NCBI GenBank assembly: GCA_021299835.1
Contig: JAJTER010000018.1
Coordinates: 1-57,214, forward strand
Reading direction: 5' to 3'
Length of the DNA: 57,214 nucleotides
From: Saprospiraceae bacterium
GTDB taxonomy: Bacteria; Bacteroidota; Bacteroidia; Chitinophagales; Saprospiraceae
Shown here piece after piece: positions 8,597-17,338 of the stretch. The position numbers were made by a program, and so were the translations under genes. Numbering within the stretch: position 1 is the stretch's first letter; each line of letters opens with the position of its first letter. The notes under the pieces are model-generated. The model ran no database searches, was not told the origin of the DNA, and saw only the letters and a program-made list of their open reading frames with translations.

Positions 8597-11500
8597 TTAG
8601 AAAGAAAGACTAAGATTCAAGCCAATACTGCGAGATGATGGTAGGGTGCCAAATTCAACTCCCTGATAGTTACCAGCACCCAGATTCACATCGGGGTCAA
8701 ACCACATTTTACGTGTTGGAATCCCGGGGATATCAATGATGGCATTTCCCTTAGCCAGGAAAAACAAATTTCTTGCTACGATAGACAATGTTGCTTTTTT
8801 GACATACTGGCTATTTATGGTGATATCATAGCCAACGACCGCTTCACGAATACGAACATTGGTCGCATCATAGGTAAAAACCTGTCCCCATGAATACCGA
8901 CCCTTTGAAACCGTTGTCCAAAAAGTTTCCGCATTGATTGGGTAAGTATTTGGGATGTACTCATTGTTACTTAATGTCACACCAGGTAAAACCCACCCAC
9001 CCTCTCTGTATGCCGTTGTGATAGCTGAACTACCGTCAAAAGCAAGGCTTGCATCAGAACCCGAGGTCATTACGCCACCGATTCTGGCATCCACTAATAC
9101 ATTAAGGCGTATTTTACCAAAAGAGAAAGCATTATTCAGACCTAGCGTAAATTTGGGATTAAAATTGCCCAAATATTCTTGTGTTGAAGAAACAAGTGGT
9201 TTTCCCGCGCCATCCATAATTAATTGACCACTAGGAGTTCTGGCCCAACCGTCTGCATATAAATCGCCGTAGGCACCTCCCTCTTTAACTAAAACCCCTG
9301 CCGTTCTGACAAAACCACTTGAAATAAAGGTTTGTTTAATATCGGGATGTAAGGCAACGATAGCATTAACATTTCTGGCATAATTGAGCATAACATCCCA
9401 GGTAAGGTCATTTTTTTTGATAGGAGAGCCAGTTAAAGTAAGTTCGACACCTGAATTTTCAATATCCCCAGCATTGATGTATTGATTGGAAAAACCGGAG
9501 GCTGGAGCTAAAGGAAGGCTTAATAACTGGTTTATGGAATTTGTTTTATAAAAAGTAACATCTAATCCTATTCGGTTATCAAAAAAGCGTCCGTCAAAAC
9601 CAAATTCAAGGGAAGTAGTCAATTCAGGTTTAAGCTCACCAAAAGCTTGGGTAGCATCTCTATTAATAAATCCACCAACACCACCTTGACTAAAACTATA
9701 GGTTTGCGTCAACAAATAAGGAGCTGCATCGTTACCCACAAGGGTATAAGAACCTCTTAATTTTGCGAAGCTAATAAAAGAAGGTAATTCAACCATATCG
9801 GAAAGGACCGCAGTAAGTCCCAGCGATGGATAAAAATAAGAATGAGGTGCTGGCAAAGTGGAAGACCAGTCATTTCTGGCTGTAACATCGAAATATAAGT
9901 AGTCATTTAAGCTCACCTGCACGGAACCAAAAACGGACTGCAGATCTCTTTCTATAAAACCAGTACCTACGGCCAGGTTTCGTGCAAAACCAAGATCAAA
10001 CTTATTAGGTACCAGCAGGCCATTGGCACTTGTCTGTGTAAAATCTGATTTTCTTGCTACATCGGCTACACCGAAGGTATATGAAAGTTTTACTTTGTTA
10101 TTTAATTTTTTGTTCCCGATAAGTAAAAGTTCGCTATTTCTCTCTTGCACCTGACGAAAAGATTTTTGATAAGTTCCACCCAGCCATGCAAAGAGTAAAG
10201 TATTATTAAAAAAAGTGTTCTCTCCTTTATCGGTATATTGGTCCAAACTCACTCGGGCCAAAACCTTGATATCGTCATTTATTTGATAGGTTGCAGATAC
10301 AAGGCCAGTAGTTCGGGTTCTTTCCTCGTCGGCGGAAGTTCTGTTTATGGTCCAATAAGGATTCATATAAATGGATGAGGAAGTCCAATATGTGGGTACA
10401 CCTGCCTCAGACTCATAATTTTGCATATCTTCAATACGAATACTTCTTGGTGTTTTGTAGAGGTTCATCACTTCCGAACTCTCTTCCCCTGATCTTAATT
10501 TATTATTCAGGATTTGATTCACATAAGTAACTTTAGCATCGGTGGAAAACTTTTTACTTAGATTAGTGGAAATGCGAAGGTTGATTGTGTTTCTATCGAG
10601 TGTATTTCCTGGTACAACACCTGCTGCTTGATTATTAGTGAATGAAAAATAAGACTGTACTTTATCTGTACCACCTTTTATACCTACAGAATTGTTGAAT
10701 GAAGAGCCTATCTGAAAGAAATCAGAAATATTATTTGGTTGAGGCACCATACCTTGAGCCTTCCCTGTCCAATCAATTACCGCTTGATTATTCATTTTTG
10801 GTCCCCAGCTAGCACTGGCTCTGGCACCAAAAACACCACCATTTCCTTGCCCGTATTCATTTTGTAGATGAGGCAAAGTAAGGGGAGCATCAAATTGAGC
10901 ACCTGAATTCACATCGACAGAAATAGCCCCGGCACTGCCCTTTTTGGTTGTAATTAAGATGACACCATTGGCAGCCCGGCTACCATAAAGCACTGATGCG
11001 GCGGCACCTTTAAGGACATTGATAGATTCTATATCATCAGGATTAATATTTGCGACACCGTCACTTCCATTGTAACCACCGAAATCGTTACCCACTTGTC
11101 CAGGTGTTGAGTTATCAACAGGAACGCCATCCACAACAAAGAGGGCATTATTGCTACTTTGAATAGAGCGATTCCCCCTTAGATTTACGCGGGTGGCACC
11201 ACCCACACCTGAGGATGCACTGGTAACAACTAATCCTGCCACTTTACCTTGTAAGGTATTAACAAAATTAGCATCTCTCACCTGGGTCAGCTGACCGCCC
11301 TGAATAGTTTGAGCTGCATAGGACAATGATTTCCTCTCACGGGAGATACCTAGGGCAGTAACGATAATTTCGCTCAGCGCGACCCCTTCAGCAAGGGTTA
11401 CATTAATAATAGTCTGATTACCCACAGTAAATTTCTGGGAAACATAACCCGTGTAGGTGAATTCCAGTATAGCGTTGGGCCCTACTTTTAACTGATAATT

Positions 11501-11671
11501 GCCATCAAGGTCAGTGACCGTTCCGTTGTTAGAACCTAATTCAATGACGTTGGCACCGATAATAGGTTCTCCGTCTGAACGGGTCACCGTTCCACGAACA
11601 GATGCCTGGGCATTTACCCCTAAGGAGTAGCCATACAAAAGCACCCCAAAGAGGAACAAATGCTTCTTCAT
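8597..11671 (-). CDS. SusC/RagA-family TonB-linked outer-membrane protein
   Basis: A 1024-residue TonB-dependent channel that imports the ligand captured by SusD using proton-motive force through TonB-ExbBD. After a signal peptide (cleaved near VNAQ, residue 22) comes a carboxypeptidase-regulatory-like domain (VRGTVTRSDGEPIIGANVIE). The plug domain follows with the SusC signature (GAAASVLYGSRAANGVILIT, near residue 225), then a long beta-barrel ending in LSLSF, an aromatic terminal beta-signal. It sits between the ROK kinase (42 bp upstream) and SusD (5 bp downstream). Complete and of normal length. Confidence 0.96.
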   Translation of the reverse strand: MKKHLFLFGVLLYGYSLGVNAQASVRGTVTRSDGEPIIGANVIELGSNNGTVTDLDGNYQLKVGPNAILEFTYTGYVSQKFTVGNQTIINVTLAEGVALSEIIVTALGISRERKSLSYAAQTIQGGQLTQVRDANFVNTLQGKVAGLVVTSASSGVGGATRVNLRGNRSIQSSNNALFVVDGVPVDNSTPGQVGNDFGGYNGSDGVANINPDDIESINVLKGAAASVLYGSRAANGVILITTKKGSAGAISVDVNSGAQFDAPLTLPHLQNEYGQGNGGVFGARASASWGPKMNNQAVIDWTGKAQGMVPQPNNISDFFQIGSSFNNSVGIKGGTDKVQSYFSFTNNQAAGVVPGNTLDRNTINLRISTNLSKKFSTDAKVTYVNQILNNKLRSGEESSEVMNLYKTPRSIRIEDMQNYESEAGVPTYWTSSSIYMNPYWTINRTSADEERTRTTGLVSATYQINDDIKVLARVSLDQYTDKGENTFFNNTLLFAWLGGTYQKSFRQVQERNSELLLIGNKKLNNKVKLSYTFGVADVARKSDFTQTSANGLLVPNKFDLGFARNLAVGTGFIERDLQSVFGSVQVSLNDYLYFDVTARNDWSSTLPAPHSYFYPSLGLTAVLSDMVELPSFISFAKLRGSYTLVGNDAAPYLLTQTYSFSQGGVGGFINRDATQAFGELKPELTTSLEFGFDGRFFDNRIGLDVTFYKTNSINQLLSLPLAPASGFSNQYINAGDIENSGVELTLTGSPIKKNDLTWDVMLNYARNVNAIVALHPDIKQTFISSGFVRTAGVLVKEGGAYGDLYADGWARTPSGQLIMDGAGKPLVSSTQEYLGNFNPKFTLGLNNAFSFGKIRLNVLVDARIGGVMTSGSDASLAFDGSSAITTAYREGGWVLPGVTLSNNEYIPNTYPINAETFWTTVSKGRYSWGQVFTYDATNVRIREAVVGYDITINSQYVKKATLSIVARNLFFLAKGNAIIDIPGIPTRKMWFDPDVNLGAGNYQGVEFGTLPSSRSIGLNLSLSF

Positions 11672-11713
11672 ATTAAAAAATGTTATTGAAATATACTTGA
11701 AAATATGATGATA

Positions 11714-12673
11714 TTAATTTTTTACATTCATTATTAAAGAGGCTGCACCCAGAATAGCTGCATCATCGCTCCCCAAACCAGAATATACCACTTTAACTTT
11801 ACCTTTAAACATTGGCAACAACTTTTTATCCAATGATTCTCTTACGGTTTGTAGAAAATAATCTCCGATTTTAGAAAGGCCACCGGCTAAGATAATCGCT
11901 TCGGGATCGGTAAGCACTACTAAGTCGACCATTTTCAACCCCAGCCATTGTGCGGTTTTCTTTATTGCCATTTTAGCTATCTCATCTCCATTTTCTGAGG
12001 CTTCCGCTATTTTTTGGGCATCGAGCTGATTGGGTGATAAATCCCGTAAAATACTATGCTGATTAGCGTTGGCCAATAAAGAAATAGCCGTTCTTTTCAA
12101 ACCAGTAGCGGAAACATAGGTTTCAAAGCAACCCCGCTGACCACAATTACACGACCTACCATTTTTCACTAAAACAGAATGACCGTACTCAGTAGCCAAA
12201 CCATTAGAACCAGACACAATTTTTCCATTTATAACTACACCGGACCCCAAACCAGTACCCAAAGTAAGTAAAATGAAATGATCCATTCCTTTGGCACTTC
12301 CGAACAACATTTCACCCAGAGCGGCGGCGTTGGCATCTTTAGCAACGAAAACAGGCAAGTTCCATAGCTTTACCAATACAGTTTGCAGAGGAATTTCCGT
12401 TAAAAATGGGATATTGGCAGCTTCCGGAATACTCCCGGTTTTGGCGTTGGCACCTGGCACCCCCATTCCAACACCAAGTAAGTCCTCCTTCGGAATATCG
12501 TGGGTAACTTCCTCCAAAGCATTGGTTAAAAGTATTTGGTAATCTGCAAAACTCAATAGAGGATTAGTAGAAAAATTAACTCGTCTAAGTAAATGTCCCT
12601 CGGAATCAACTAAACCCAATTTAGTATTTGTGCCTCCTATATCAATGCCTACTGTAAATTTCAATGGTTCCAA
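11714..12673 (-). CDS. ROK-family sugar kinase
   Basis: ROK kinases phosphorylate glucose, N-acetylglucosamine, N-acetylmannosamine or fructose. The ATP-binding motif DIGGTNTK is at residues 11-18, and the zinc-binding CNCGQRGCFE motif of true ROK enzymes is near residue 175. The segment GTGLGSGVVINGKI is also characteristic. There is no N-terminal helix-turn-helix, so this is a kinase rather than a ROK repressor. It is first in the operon ROK-SusC-SusD, so it probably phosphorylates the imported sugar. With the AGE epimerase encoded nearby, an N-acetylhexosamine is an attractive but unproven substrate. Confidence 0.92.
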   Translation of the reverse strand: MEPLKFTVGIDIGGTNTKLGLVDSEGHLLRRVNFSTNPLLSFADYQILLTNALEEVTHDIPKEDLLGVGMGVPGANAKTGSIPEAANIPFLTEIPLQTVLVKLWNLPVFVAKDANAAALGEMLFGSAKGMDHFILLTLGTGLGSGVVINGKIVSGSNGLATEYGHSVLVKNGRSCNCGQRGCFETYVSATGLKRTAISLLANANQHSILRDLSPNQLDAQKIAEASENGDEIAKMAIKKTAQWLGLKMVDLVVLTDPEAIILAGGLSKIGDYFLQTVRESLDKKLLPMFKGKVKVVYSGLGSDDAAILGAASLIMNVKN

Positions 12674-12732
12674 GACTATAAATTATATTGCGTCAATTTA
12701 ATTCCACTTACATCGAGGTAAATAAAAGCTAA

Positions 12733-12750
12733 GGTAAAAAATATTTTACC
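12733..12750. repeat. 7-bp inverted repeat upstream of ROK kinase
   Basis: GGTAAAA (12733-12739) and TTTTACC (12744-12750) are separated by 4 bp, 60 bp upstream of the kinase start and downstream of the Rpn-family stop. It could be an operator for the ROK-SusC-SusD operon or a weak terminator for the Rpn gene. The sequence does not decide between them. Confidence 0.35.
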
Positions 12751-12856
12751 ACTATTCAAAATTCAACTTTTATATTGACAAATTAACCCTTGAAATGCGT
12801 GTATTGAATGTATGTCAGTAATCTTTGTCCTAAACAACACGCTGCTATTTTTCATT

Positions 12857-13765
12857 TTATAGCAGATCTATTTCTTCCTTGGTAAATCCTGTTGAAAGAA
12901 TTATTAAATCAACCTGTGCACCATTATCCTTCAGTAGTTTAGCCATGTCCCGTTTACTTTCCAGCAAACCTTCCTGTCTTCCCATTTGCAATCCTTCCTG
13001 CCTACCTTCTTCAATTCCTTCCATTCTGCCTTCTGTTTTGCCTTCAATAAATGCTGAATCAATGACTGAATATAAATCCCTATATATTTTTAAACTTGAT
13101 TCATATTGATCCATTTCTTCCTGCCCAAACTTTGCTAATTCAGCCTTCTCAAAAGCTTTTGCAAAAATTTCATCAGAAAAAATGGAAGGAATTGATTGAA
13201 AATCTTCCAGATTTTTTATAAAAAATAGCCATTTATCAAGTCTTGAGGATAGATTATTTTCTGGCTTCTTGAAATTTGGCATTTCAACATAGATGTAAGT
13301 CAACTTATCATAGAAAGTTTTTCCATTCTGATTTTTCAATTTTATGGTATGCACCACCTCACTTTTCTCAGGTTCACTTTCATAATCATCGAAAGTAAAA
13401 TCAAGTATTCCGATACAAAAAACAGCCGAAAGATTATAATTCCATTGTCCCTTTTCAGCCTGCTCCCTTATCGGAAAAGTGGAATAATAAATAGTTCTCT
13501 CTTTAAAATAATTTTGCTTTGCTTTTTGAAGCTCAACTATAAACTTTTCGTTTGACTCATTTTCGCAATAAATATCAAAAATGGCATATCTGTCTGCTTC
13601 TCTCAGACCAAGATGTTCTGTATTCTTAAATTTTAAATCTATTATTTTATTTGCCTGTGGAATCAAAGCATTAAGAAAATCAATGAGAAGTTCTTTACTG
13701 GCTTCTTCTCCAAAAATTTTCTTAAACCCAAAATCTGTAAAAGGATTTATATACTTCGCTTTCAT
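12857..13765 (-). CDS. Rpn family PD-(D/E)XK nuclease / putative transposase
   Basis: Family members are mobile-element-like PD-(D/E)XK nucleases; E. coli RpnA is a DNA endonuclease that promotes RecA-independent recombination. The N-terminal NPFTDFGFKKIFG holds the conserved Asp (D11), and the core is YAIFDIYC followed by FIVELQKAKQ (Asp...Glu-x-Gln/Lys) near residues 65-95. The C-terminus has a run of short Glu-Gly repeats (EGKTEGRMEGIEEGRQEG, continuing to about residue 275) that predicts a flexible or coiled extension. It is a single gene between two carbohydrate operons on the same strand. No terminal inverted repeats or target duplications are evident. Confidence 0.9.
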   Translation of the reverse strand: MKAKYINPFTDFGFKKIFGEEASKELLIDFLNALIPQANKIIDLKFKNTEHLGLREADRYAIFDIYCENESNEKFIVELQKAKQNYFKERTIYYSTFPIREQAEKGQWNYNLSAVFCIGILDFTFDDYESEPEKSEVVHTIKLKNQNGKTFYDKLTYIYVEMPNFKKPENNLSSRLDKWLFFIKNLEDFQSIPSIFSDEIFAKAFEKAELAKFGQEEMDQYESSLKIYRDLYSVIDSAFIEGKTEGRMEGIEEGRQEGLQMGRQEGLLESKRDMAKLLKDNGAQVDLIILSTGFTKEEIDLL

Positions 13766-13814
13766 CTTTTGATTGTGTTAACGTAAAAGATGAAGATACG
13801 ATTATAAAGCAAAA

Positions 13815-13838
13815 GAAGGGCTGTTTTCCTGAGCCCTG
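13815..13838 (-). terminator. Stem-loop terminator after the AGE gene
   Basis: AGGGCT at 13817-13822 pairs with AGCCCT at 13832-13837. Read on the minus strand the stem is followed by TCTTTTGCTTT. It lies 31 bp past the AGE stop and fits the end of the catabolic operon. Confidence 0.5.
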
Positions 13839-13868
13839 TCTTTATTCTGTGACAACTTAGGGTTAATA

Positions 13869-15062
13869 TTAACCGATGATAGGATTTGCTAACTTTGCTA
13901 AAATTTTACTACATTGAAACAGACCTCTTGGAACATGGAAACAGCCTTTCCATTTACCTCCTTTCAGAGGCAGAAGGACTTCTCCCTGTCTGTTAAGGTA
14001 GCCAAACCACTCACCAAATTCAGCATCGGGGAAATGAGACCAGGTATATTCATGCACTTTATCAAACCATGCTAAACAGCGGGAATCTCCTGTATGGTGG
14101 TACCCTTTAAGTAAGGCAATCAAGGTTTCCACATGCACCCACCATAGTTTTTGATCCCATTCCAATGCCTGAGGAGGATAATTTTTTACATCCATAAAAT
14201 AAAGGATGCCTCCGTATTTTTCATCCCATCCGTAGGACAAAGTACGAATAGTCCTATCGACGGCTAGTTTCATTAACTGTTTATCTTGCCTTCTTTCTGC
14301 GATATCCATGATGAACCACATACTTTCAATAACGTGACCTGGATTCACACAACGTCCTTCAAAAGTATCAGAAAAAGACCCGTCAGGTTTCACATTCTCC
14401 AGCGTAATATCATATTCCCTGTTATAAAAATCGACCATGACCTCATTTACGCAGGTATCAATCAAGGATTCAATATCGAATGTATCGGACAGACTTTCCA
14501 ATTCCAGCGCCAGGTTGCAAAGAATCATGGGGAGGGCAAAATTCTTGAGCGCTCTATTTTCAGGAATAGCTTTTGAGAATTTTCCTTTAGGATTGGATTG
14601 TCTTTGAAGAATACGTTCAAAGGATTTAATGGCTATTTGGGCATATCGATCTTCTCCTGAAGCTTTGGCCAATTGAGCAAAGGCCATTACAGCGAAACAA
14701 TCGGAAAAAATATTGTAGGCACTAACCAGTGGTTTTCCATCTTTTCTTAACGAAAAATACCAGTCACCATCTTCATTTCTTCCATATTTTTCAAGAAAAT
14801 CAGCACCATGAACGGCTATTTTAAGCCAGGAGGGATTAGCCTCCCATTCGTTAAACATTTTCGCGAACATCCAGACTTCTCTGGCCTGTAGCCAGATAAA
14901 TTTATCTGTATCAAAAACGTTACCGTCGCGAAGAAGACAGGTAAAGTAACCGCCGTCCACATCATCGAGACTATATTTTTCCCAAAAGGGAATGACATTT
15001 TCCGTTAAGGATTTTGAGTAAAGGCTATAAAAATCGCGCCAATTTGGAACAACTACTGACAA
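13869..15062 (-). CDS. N-acylglucosamine 2-epimerase (AGE/RnBP) family protein
   Basis: AGE-family enzymes are (alpha/alpha)6-barrels that epimerise N-acetylglucosamine and N-acetylmannosamine, or isomerise mannose, glucose or cellobiose. Family blocks are clear: GGYFTCLLRDG near residue 38, NPGHVIESMWFI (catalytic-type His-Glu) near residue 240, WWVHVETLIALL near residue 310 and GCFHVPRGLFQC near residue 380. The length of 397 fits. It lacks a signal peptide, unlike most of the cluster, so it should act in the cytoplasm. It is last in the operon, two bases after the first RidA gene. The choice among AGE activities cannot be made from sequence. Confidence 0.88.
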   Translation of the reverse strand: MSVVVPNWRDFYSLYSKSLTENVIPFWEKYSLDDVDGGYFTCLLRDGNVFDTDKFIWLQAREVWMFAKMFNEWEANPSWLKIAVHGADFLEKYGRNEDGDWYFSLRKDGKPLVSAYNIFSDCFAVMAFAQLAKASGEDRYAQIAIKSFERILQRQSNPKGKFSKAIPENRALKNFALPMILCNLALELESLSDTFDIESLIDTCVNEVMVDFYNREYDITLENVKPDGSFSDTFEGRCVNPGHVIESMWFIMDIAERRQDKQLMKLAVDRTIRTLSYGWDEKYGGILYFMDVKNYPPQALEWDQKLWWVHVETLIALLKGYHHTGDSRCLAWFDKVHEYTWSHFPDAEFGEWFGYLNRQGEVLLPLKGGKWKGCFHVPRGLFQCSKILAKLANPIIG

Positions 15063-15064
15063 AA

Positions 15065-15601
15065 CTATGGGTTTTCTACTTCTACAATCATTTCCACTTC
15101 AACTGCCATATCATTGGGTAATGAACCCATACCAACGGCAGACCGGGCATGTTTTCCTTTTTCACCAAAGACGGCGACCATGAGGTCTGAATACCCATTA
15201 ATTACTTTTGGGTGATCTGTAAAAGTGGCGGGTGAATTTACCATACCCAAAACCTTTACAATTCTTTTGACTTTTTTCAAATCTCCTAATTCTGCTTTAA
15301 GAACAGCTAACTGATTGATACCTGTCCAACGCGCGGCATCATAGCCCTGTTGAATAGAAAGATTTTCACCTACTTTACCTTTTATATAAGTGCCGTCAGA
15401 TAATTGCGGACCTTTCCCAGAGAGGAACAATAAATTTCCTACGCGAACCACATTGACATAATTTGCCACGGGACTTGAAGGCGCCTGTAAAGTAATACCC
15501 AACGCTTTCAATTTCTCCTCAGGATTATAATTCTCCTGTGCCTCCATATTAAAATGAGTTAAAATGACGATAAACAAACAAAACCAATATTTCATTTTCA
15601 A
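15065..15601 (-). CDS. Exported RidA (YjgF/YER057c/UK114) family protein
   Basis: RidA proteins hydrolyse reactive enamine and imine intermediates released by PLP-dependent eliminases, giving 2-keto acids and ammonia. The 178-residue protein has a cleavable signal peptide (hydrophobic residues 4-17, cleavage near MEA-QE) ahead of a complete RidA domain: NLLFLSGKGPQLSDG, RIVKVLGMVNS, and the conserved Arg in HARSAVGMGSLPNDM, which binds the substrate carboxylate. Export is unusual because RidA is normally cytosolic. It sits next to the SelA-like PLP enzyme, with a second RidA on the other side, so it likely acts on that enzyme's product in the periplasm. Confidence 0.9.
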   Translation of the reverse strand: MKMKYWFCLFIVILTHFNMEAQENYNPEEKLKALGITLQAPSSPVANYVNVVRVGNLLFLSGKGPQLSDGTYIKGKVGENLSIQQGYDAARWTGINQLAVLKAELGDLKKVKRIVKVLGMVNSPATFTDHPKVINGYSDLMVAVFGEKGKHARSAVGMGSLPNDMAVEVEMIVEVENP

Positions 15602-15622
15602 TCCTTTTTTTAAAAATAAACA

Positions 15623-16828
15623 CTAAGTTAATAAAATTTCTTTTATTCGACGTGCAACTATTCTTTCTTCCCCAGGATTTAACATCCAGGTTGTCATATC
15701 AAGGGAATCACTTCCACCGACCGTCTCTATGGACGGATGACCATTTCTAAGCGCAATGCGAAGGCTATCAGGTGAGTGTCTTAATTTTTGTGCATCAAGA
15801 TACAAGCGAATAGAAGGCACATGATTGGCGATTTCCGGAATATGAATTTCCGTTTTTACGCCAGGAACCGAAGAGACCACGTCATGAATATGATTAATTT
15901 GATCTTCCCACATTTTCCATTCGGATTCAAAATCCTTAGCGAGATAATTTTCCACGGCAACTAAAAGGGAAAGCATCTCTTCCTTATTTACTTTCATACC
16001 TCTTCCTATGGTATTTCCGTTAGGCGCAGCATTGGCCCTTGCTGCCTGGATCAAATCTTTCCTGCCTAGAAGCAGACCTGCACTTTGAGGCCCCCGCAGA
16101 CCTTTTCCGCCTGAAAAAGCGACCAGGTCAAAGCCCATATCGGTATATTTCCAAAGATTTTCAACTGGAGGGACATCAGCAGCGCAATCATTGAAAGTAG
16201 GGATACCATATTTTTTTCCCAGGGCAACAAAATCTTTATCTTTAATTTGTCCGACAGGATTAGCATAATTAAGGAACCAAAACATAGCTGTTTTTTCCGA
16301 AACAGCCATCTCAAACTGCGCCAGGGTTTCCACCTCGATTAATTTAATTCCCGTATTCCTTATGGCGTGATCATAACCCACCCGATGGGATTTTTGAATA
16401 ATCACCTCAGACTTCATACCAGATAAATCTCCGGGTATTTTATCTATTTTAGATGTATCCAGGCCAGTTAAAACACCAGCTGTGCCTAGAGTGATAGCAG
16501 AGGCTGCACCCGAGGTAACCATGGCAGCTTCACAGCGCAATAACTGAGACAAACGTTCTCCAACCCTGTCATGCAGTTCATTTAAATTAACAAATTGCGT
16601 ACTGGCAAAAAGATAAGCGTTTTTAACTTCCTCTGTCATCAGACTACTTGTTAACGCTGTGTAGGTGCCTGCTGCATTAATAAAAGTTCGAACACCCAAT
16701 TCCTTGAAAAAATCCCTATACTGACCTTCTCCTATGGATTGGAAATCTGTCATTTTCTTAAAATTCAACAGACCGCCGATAAAAGGGATAGCTGATAGAT
16801 TTCTAATCAAATTTCTTCTTGAAAGCAT
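15623..16828 (-). CDS. SelA-like PLP-dependent lyase (D-glucosaminate-6-P ammonia-lyase type), Tat-like signal
   Basis: A fold-type I PLP enzyme of the SelA-like subgroup that includes D-glucosaminate-6-phosphate ammonia-lyase (DgaE). The PLP lysine lies in AFSGGKGLRGPQSAGLL. An upstream block GTYTALTSSLMTEEV and the CEAAMVTSGAASAI loop are typical of the group. The ATG at 16828 is chosen, not the one at 16867, because it follows the RidA stop. It gives an N-terminus MLSRRNLIRNLSAIPFIGG, a twin-arginine-like signal, which suits folded export of a cofactor-containing enzyme. It is flanked by two exported RidA genes. Selenocysteine synthesis is unlikely; ammonia elimination from an amino acid or amino-sugar acid fits better. 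Confidence 0.85.
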   Translation of the reverse strand: MLSRRNLIRNLSAIPFIGGLLNFKKMTDFQSIGEGQYRDFFKELGVRTFINAAGTYTALTSSLMTEEVKNAYLFASTQFVNLNELHDRVGERLSQLLRCEAAMVTSGAASAITLGTAGVLTGLDTSKIDKIPGDLSGMKSEVIIQKSHRVGYDHAIRNTGIKLIEVETLAQFEMAVSEKTAMFWFLNYANPVGQIKDKDFVALGKKYGIPTFNDCAADVPPVENLWKYTDMGFDLVAFSGGKGLRGPQSAGLLLGRKDLIQAARANAAPNGNTIGRGMKVNKEEMLSLLVAVENYLAKDFESEWKMWEDQINHIHDVVSSVPGVKTEIHIPEIANHVPSIRLYLDAQKLRHSPDSLRIALRNGHPSIETVGGSDSLDMTTWMLNPGEERIVARRIKEILLT

Positions 16829-16845
16829 CTTTATAAATTTTGAAA

Positions 16846-17319
16846 TTAAACTAAAGCGGCAATACAATCCATTTCAACTAAAGAATCACCAGGAATTCCT
16901 CCATAGGCAGCTACAGTAGTTCTCACTGGAGGTTTTTCACCAAAACGGCCTCTAAAAACCTCATTCATGGCAGCATAATCATTTAAATCGTGTAAAAAGA
17001 CTGAAACTTTCAGTACTTTTTGCATAGAAGAACCATTTTTCACCAATTCCTTCTCCAGTTCATCCAACACATGTTTGGTATGAGCCTTTATATCTCCTTC
17101 AAAATGAGCCCCTTTTCCTGCTATAAAAAGGAGATTTCCATATTTTACGGCACTTGAAAAAAGAGGGATACCCTGTTCATCTGTTACTATTTCCCCTACT
17201 ACTTCCTTTTGAGGAGAGATAGCAGGTTTTTCTGATGCTTTTGCTGAAATAGAAAAGCCAAAAATGGTGGCCAATCCGGCACCTATTTTCTTAAAAGCCA
17301 ATCTTCTGTTTGATTCCAT
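16846..17319 (-). CDS. Exported RidA family protein with Tat-like signal
   Basis: A second RidA-type enamine/imine deaminase (157 aa). The N-terminus MESNRRLAFKKIGAG, a hydrophobic stretch, then ISAKA-SEK reads as a twin-arginine signal with an AxA cleavage site. The domain has NLLFIAGKGAHFEGD, KVLKVSVFLHDLNDY and the conserved Arg in VRTTVAAYGGIPGD. It shares only moderate similarity with the other RidA in this operon, so it is not a recent duplicate. Its stop lies 17 bp ahead of the SelA-like start. Two RidA proteins bracketing one PLP lyase strongly imply a leaky enamine product. Confidence 0.9.
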   Translation of the reverse strand: MESNRRLAFKKIGAGLATIFGFSISAKASEKPAISPQKEVVGEIVTDEQGIPLFSSAVKYGNLLFIAGKGAHFEGDIKAHTKHVLDELEKELVKNGSSMQKVLKVSVFLHDLNDYAAMNEVFRGRFGEKPPVRTTVAAYGGIPGDSLVEMDCIAALV

Positions 17320-17338
17320 TTTATTATTATTTTGTTAA

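Noticed and set aside
12961-13060. Short direct repeats resembling a CRISPR or tandem array
   Set aside because: They are the codons of the Glu-Gly repeat tail of the Rpn protein; there are no spacers.
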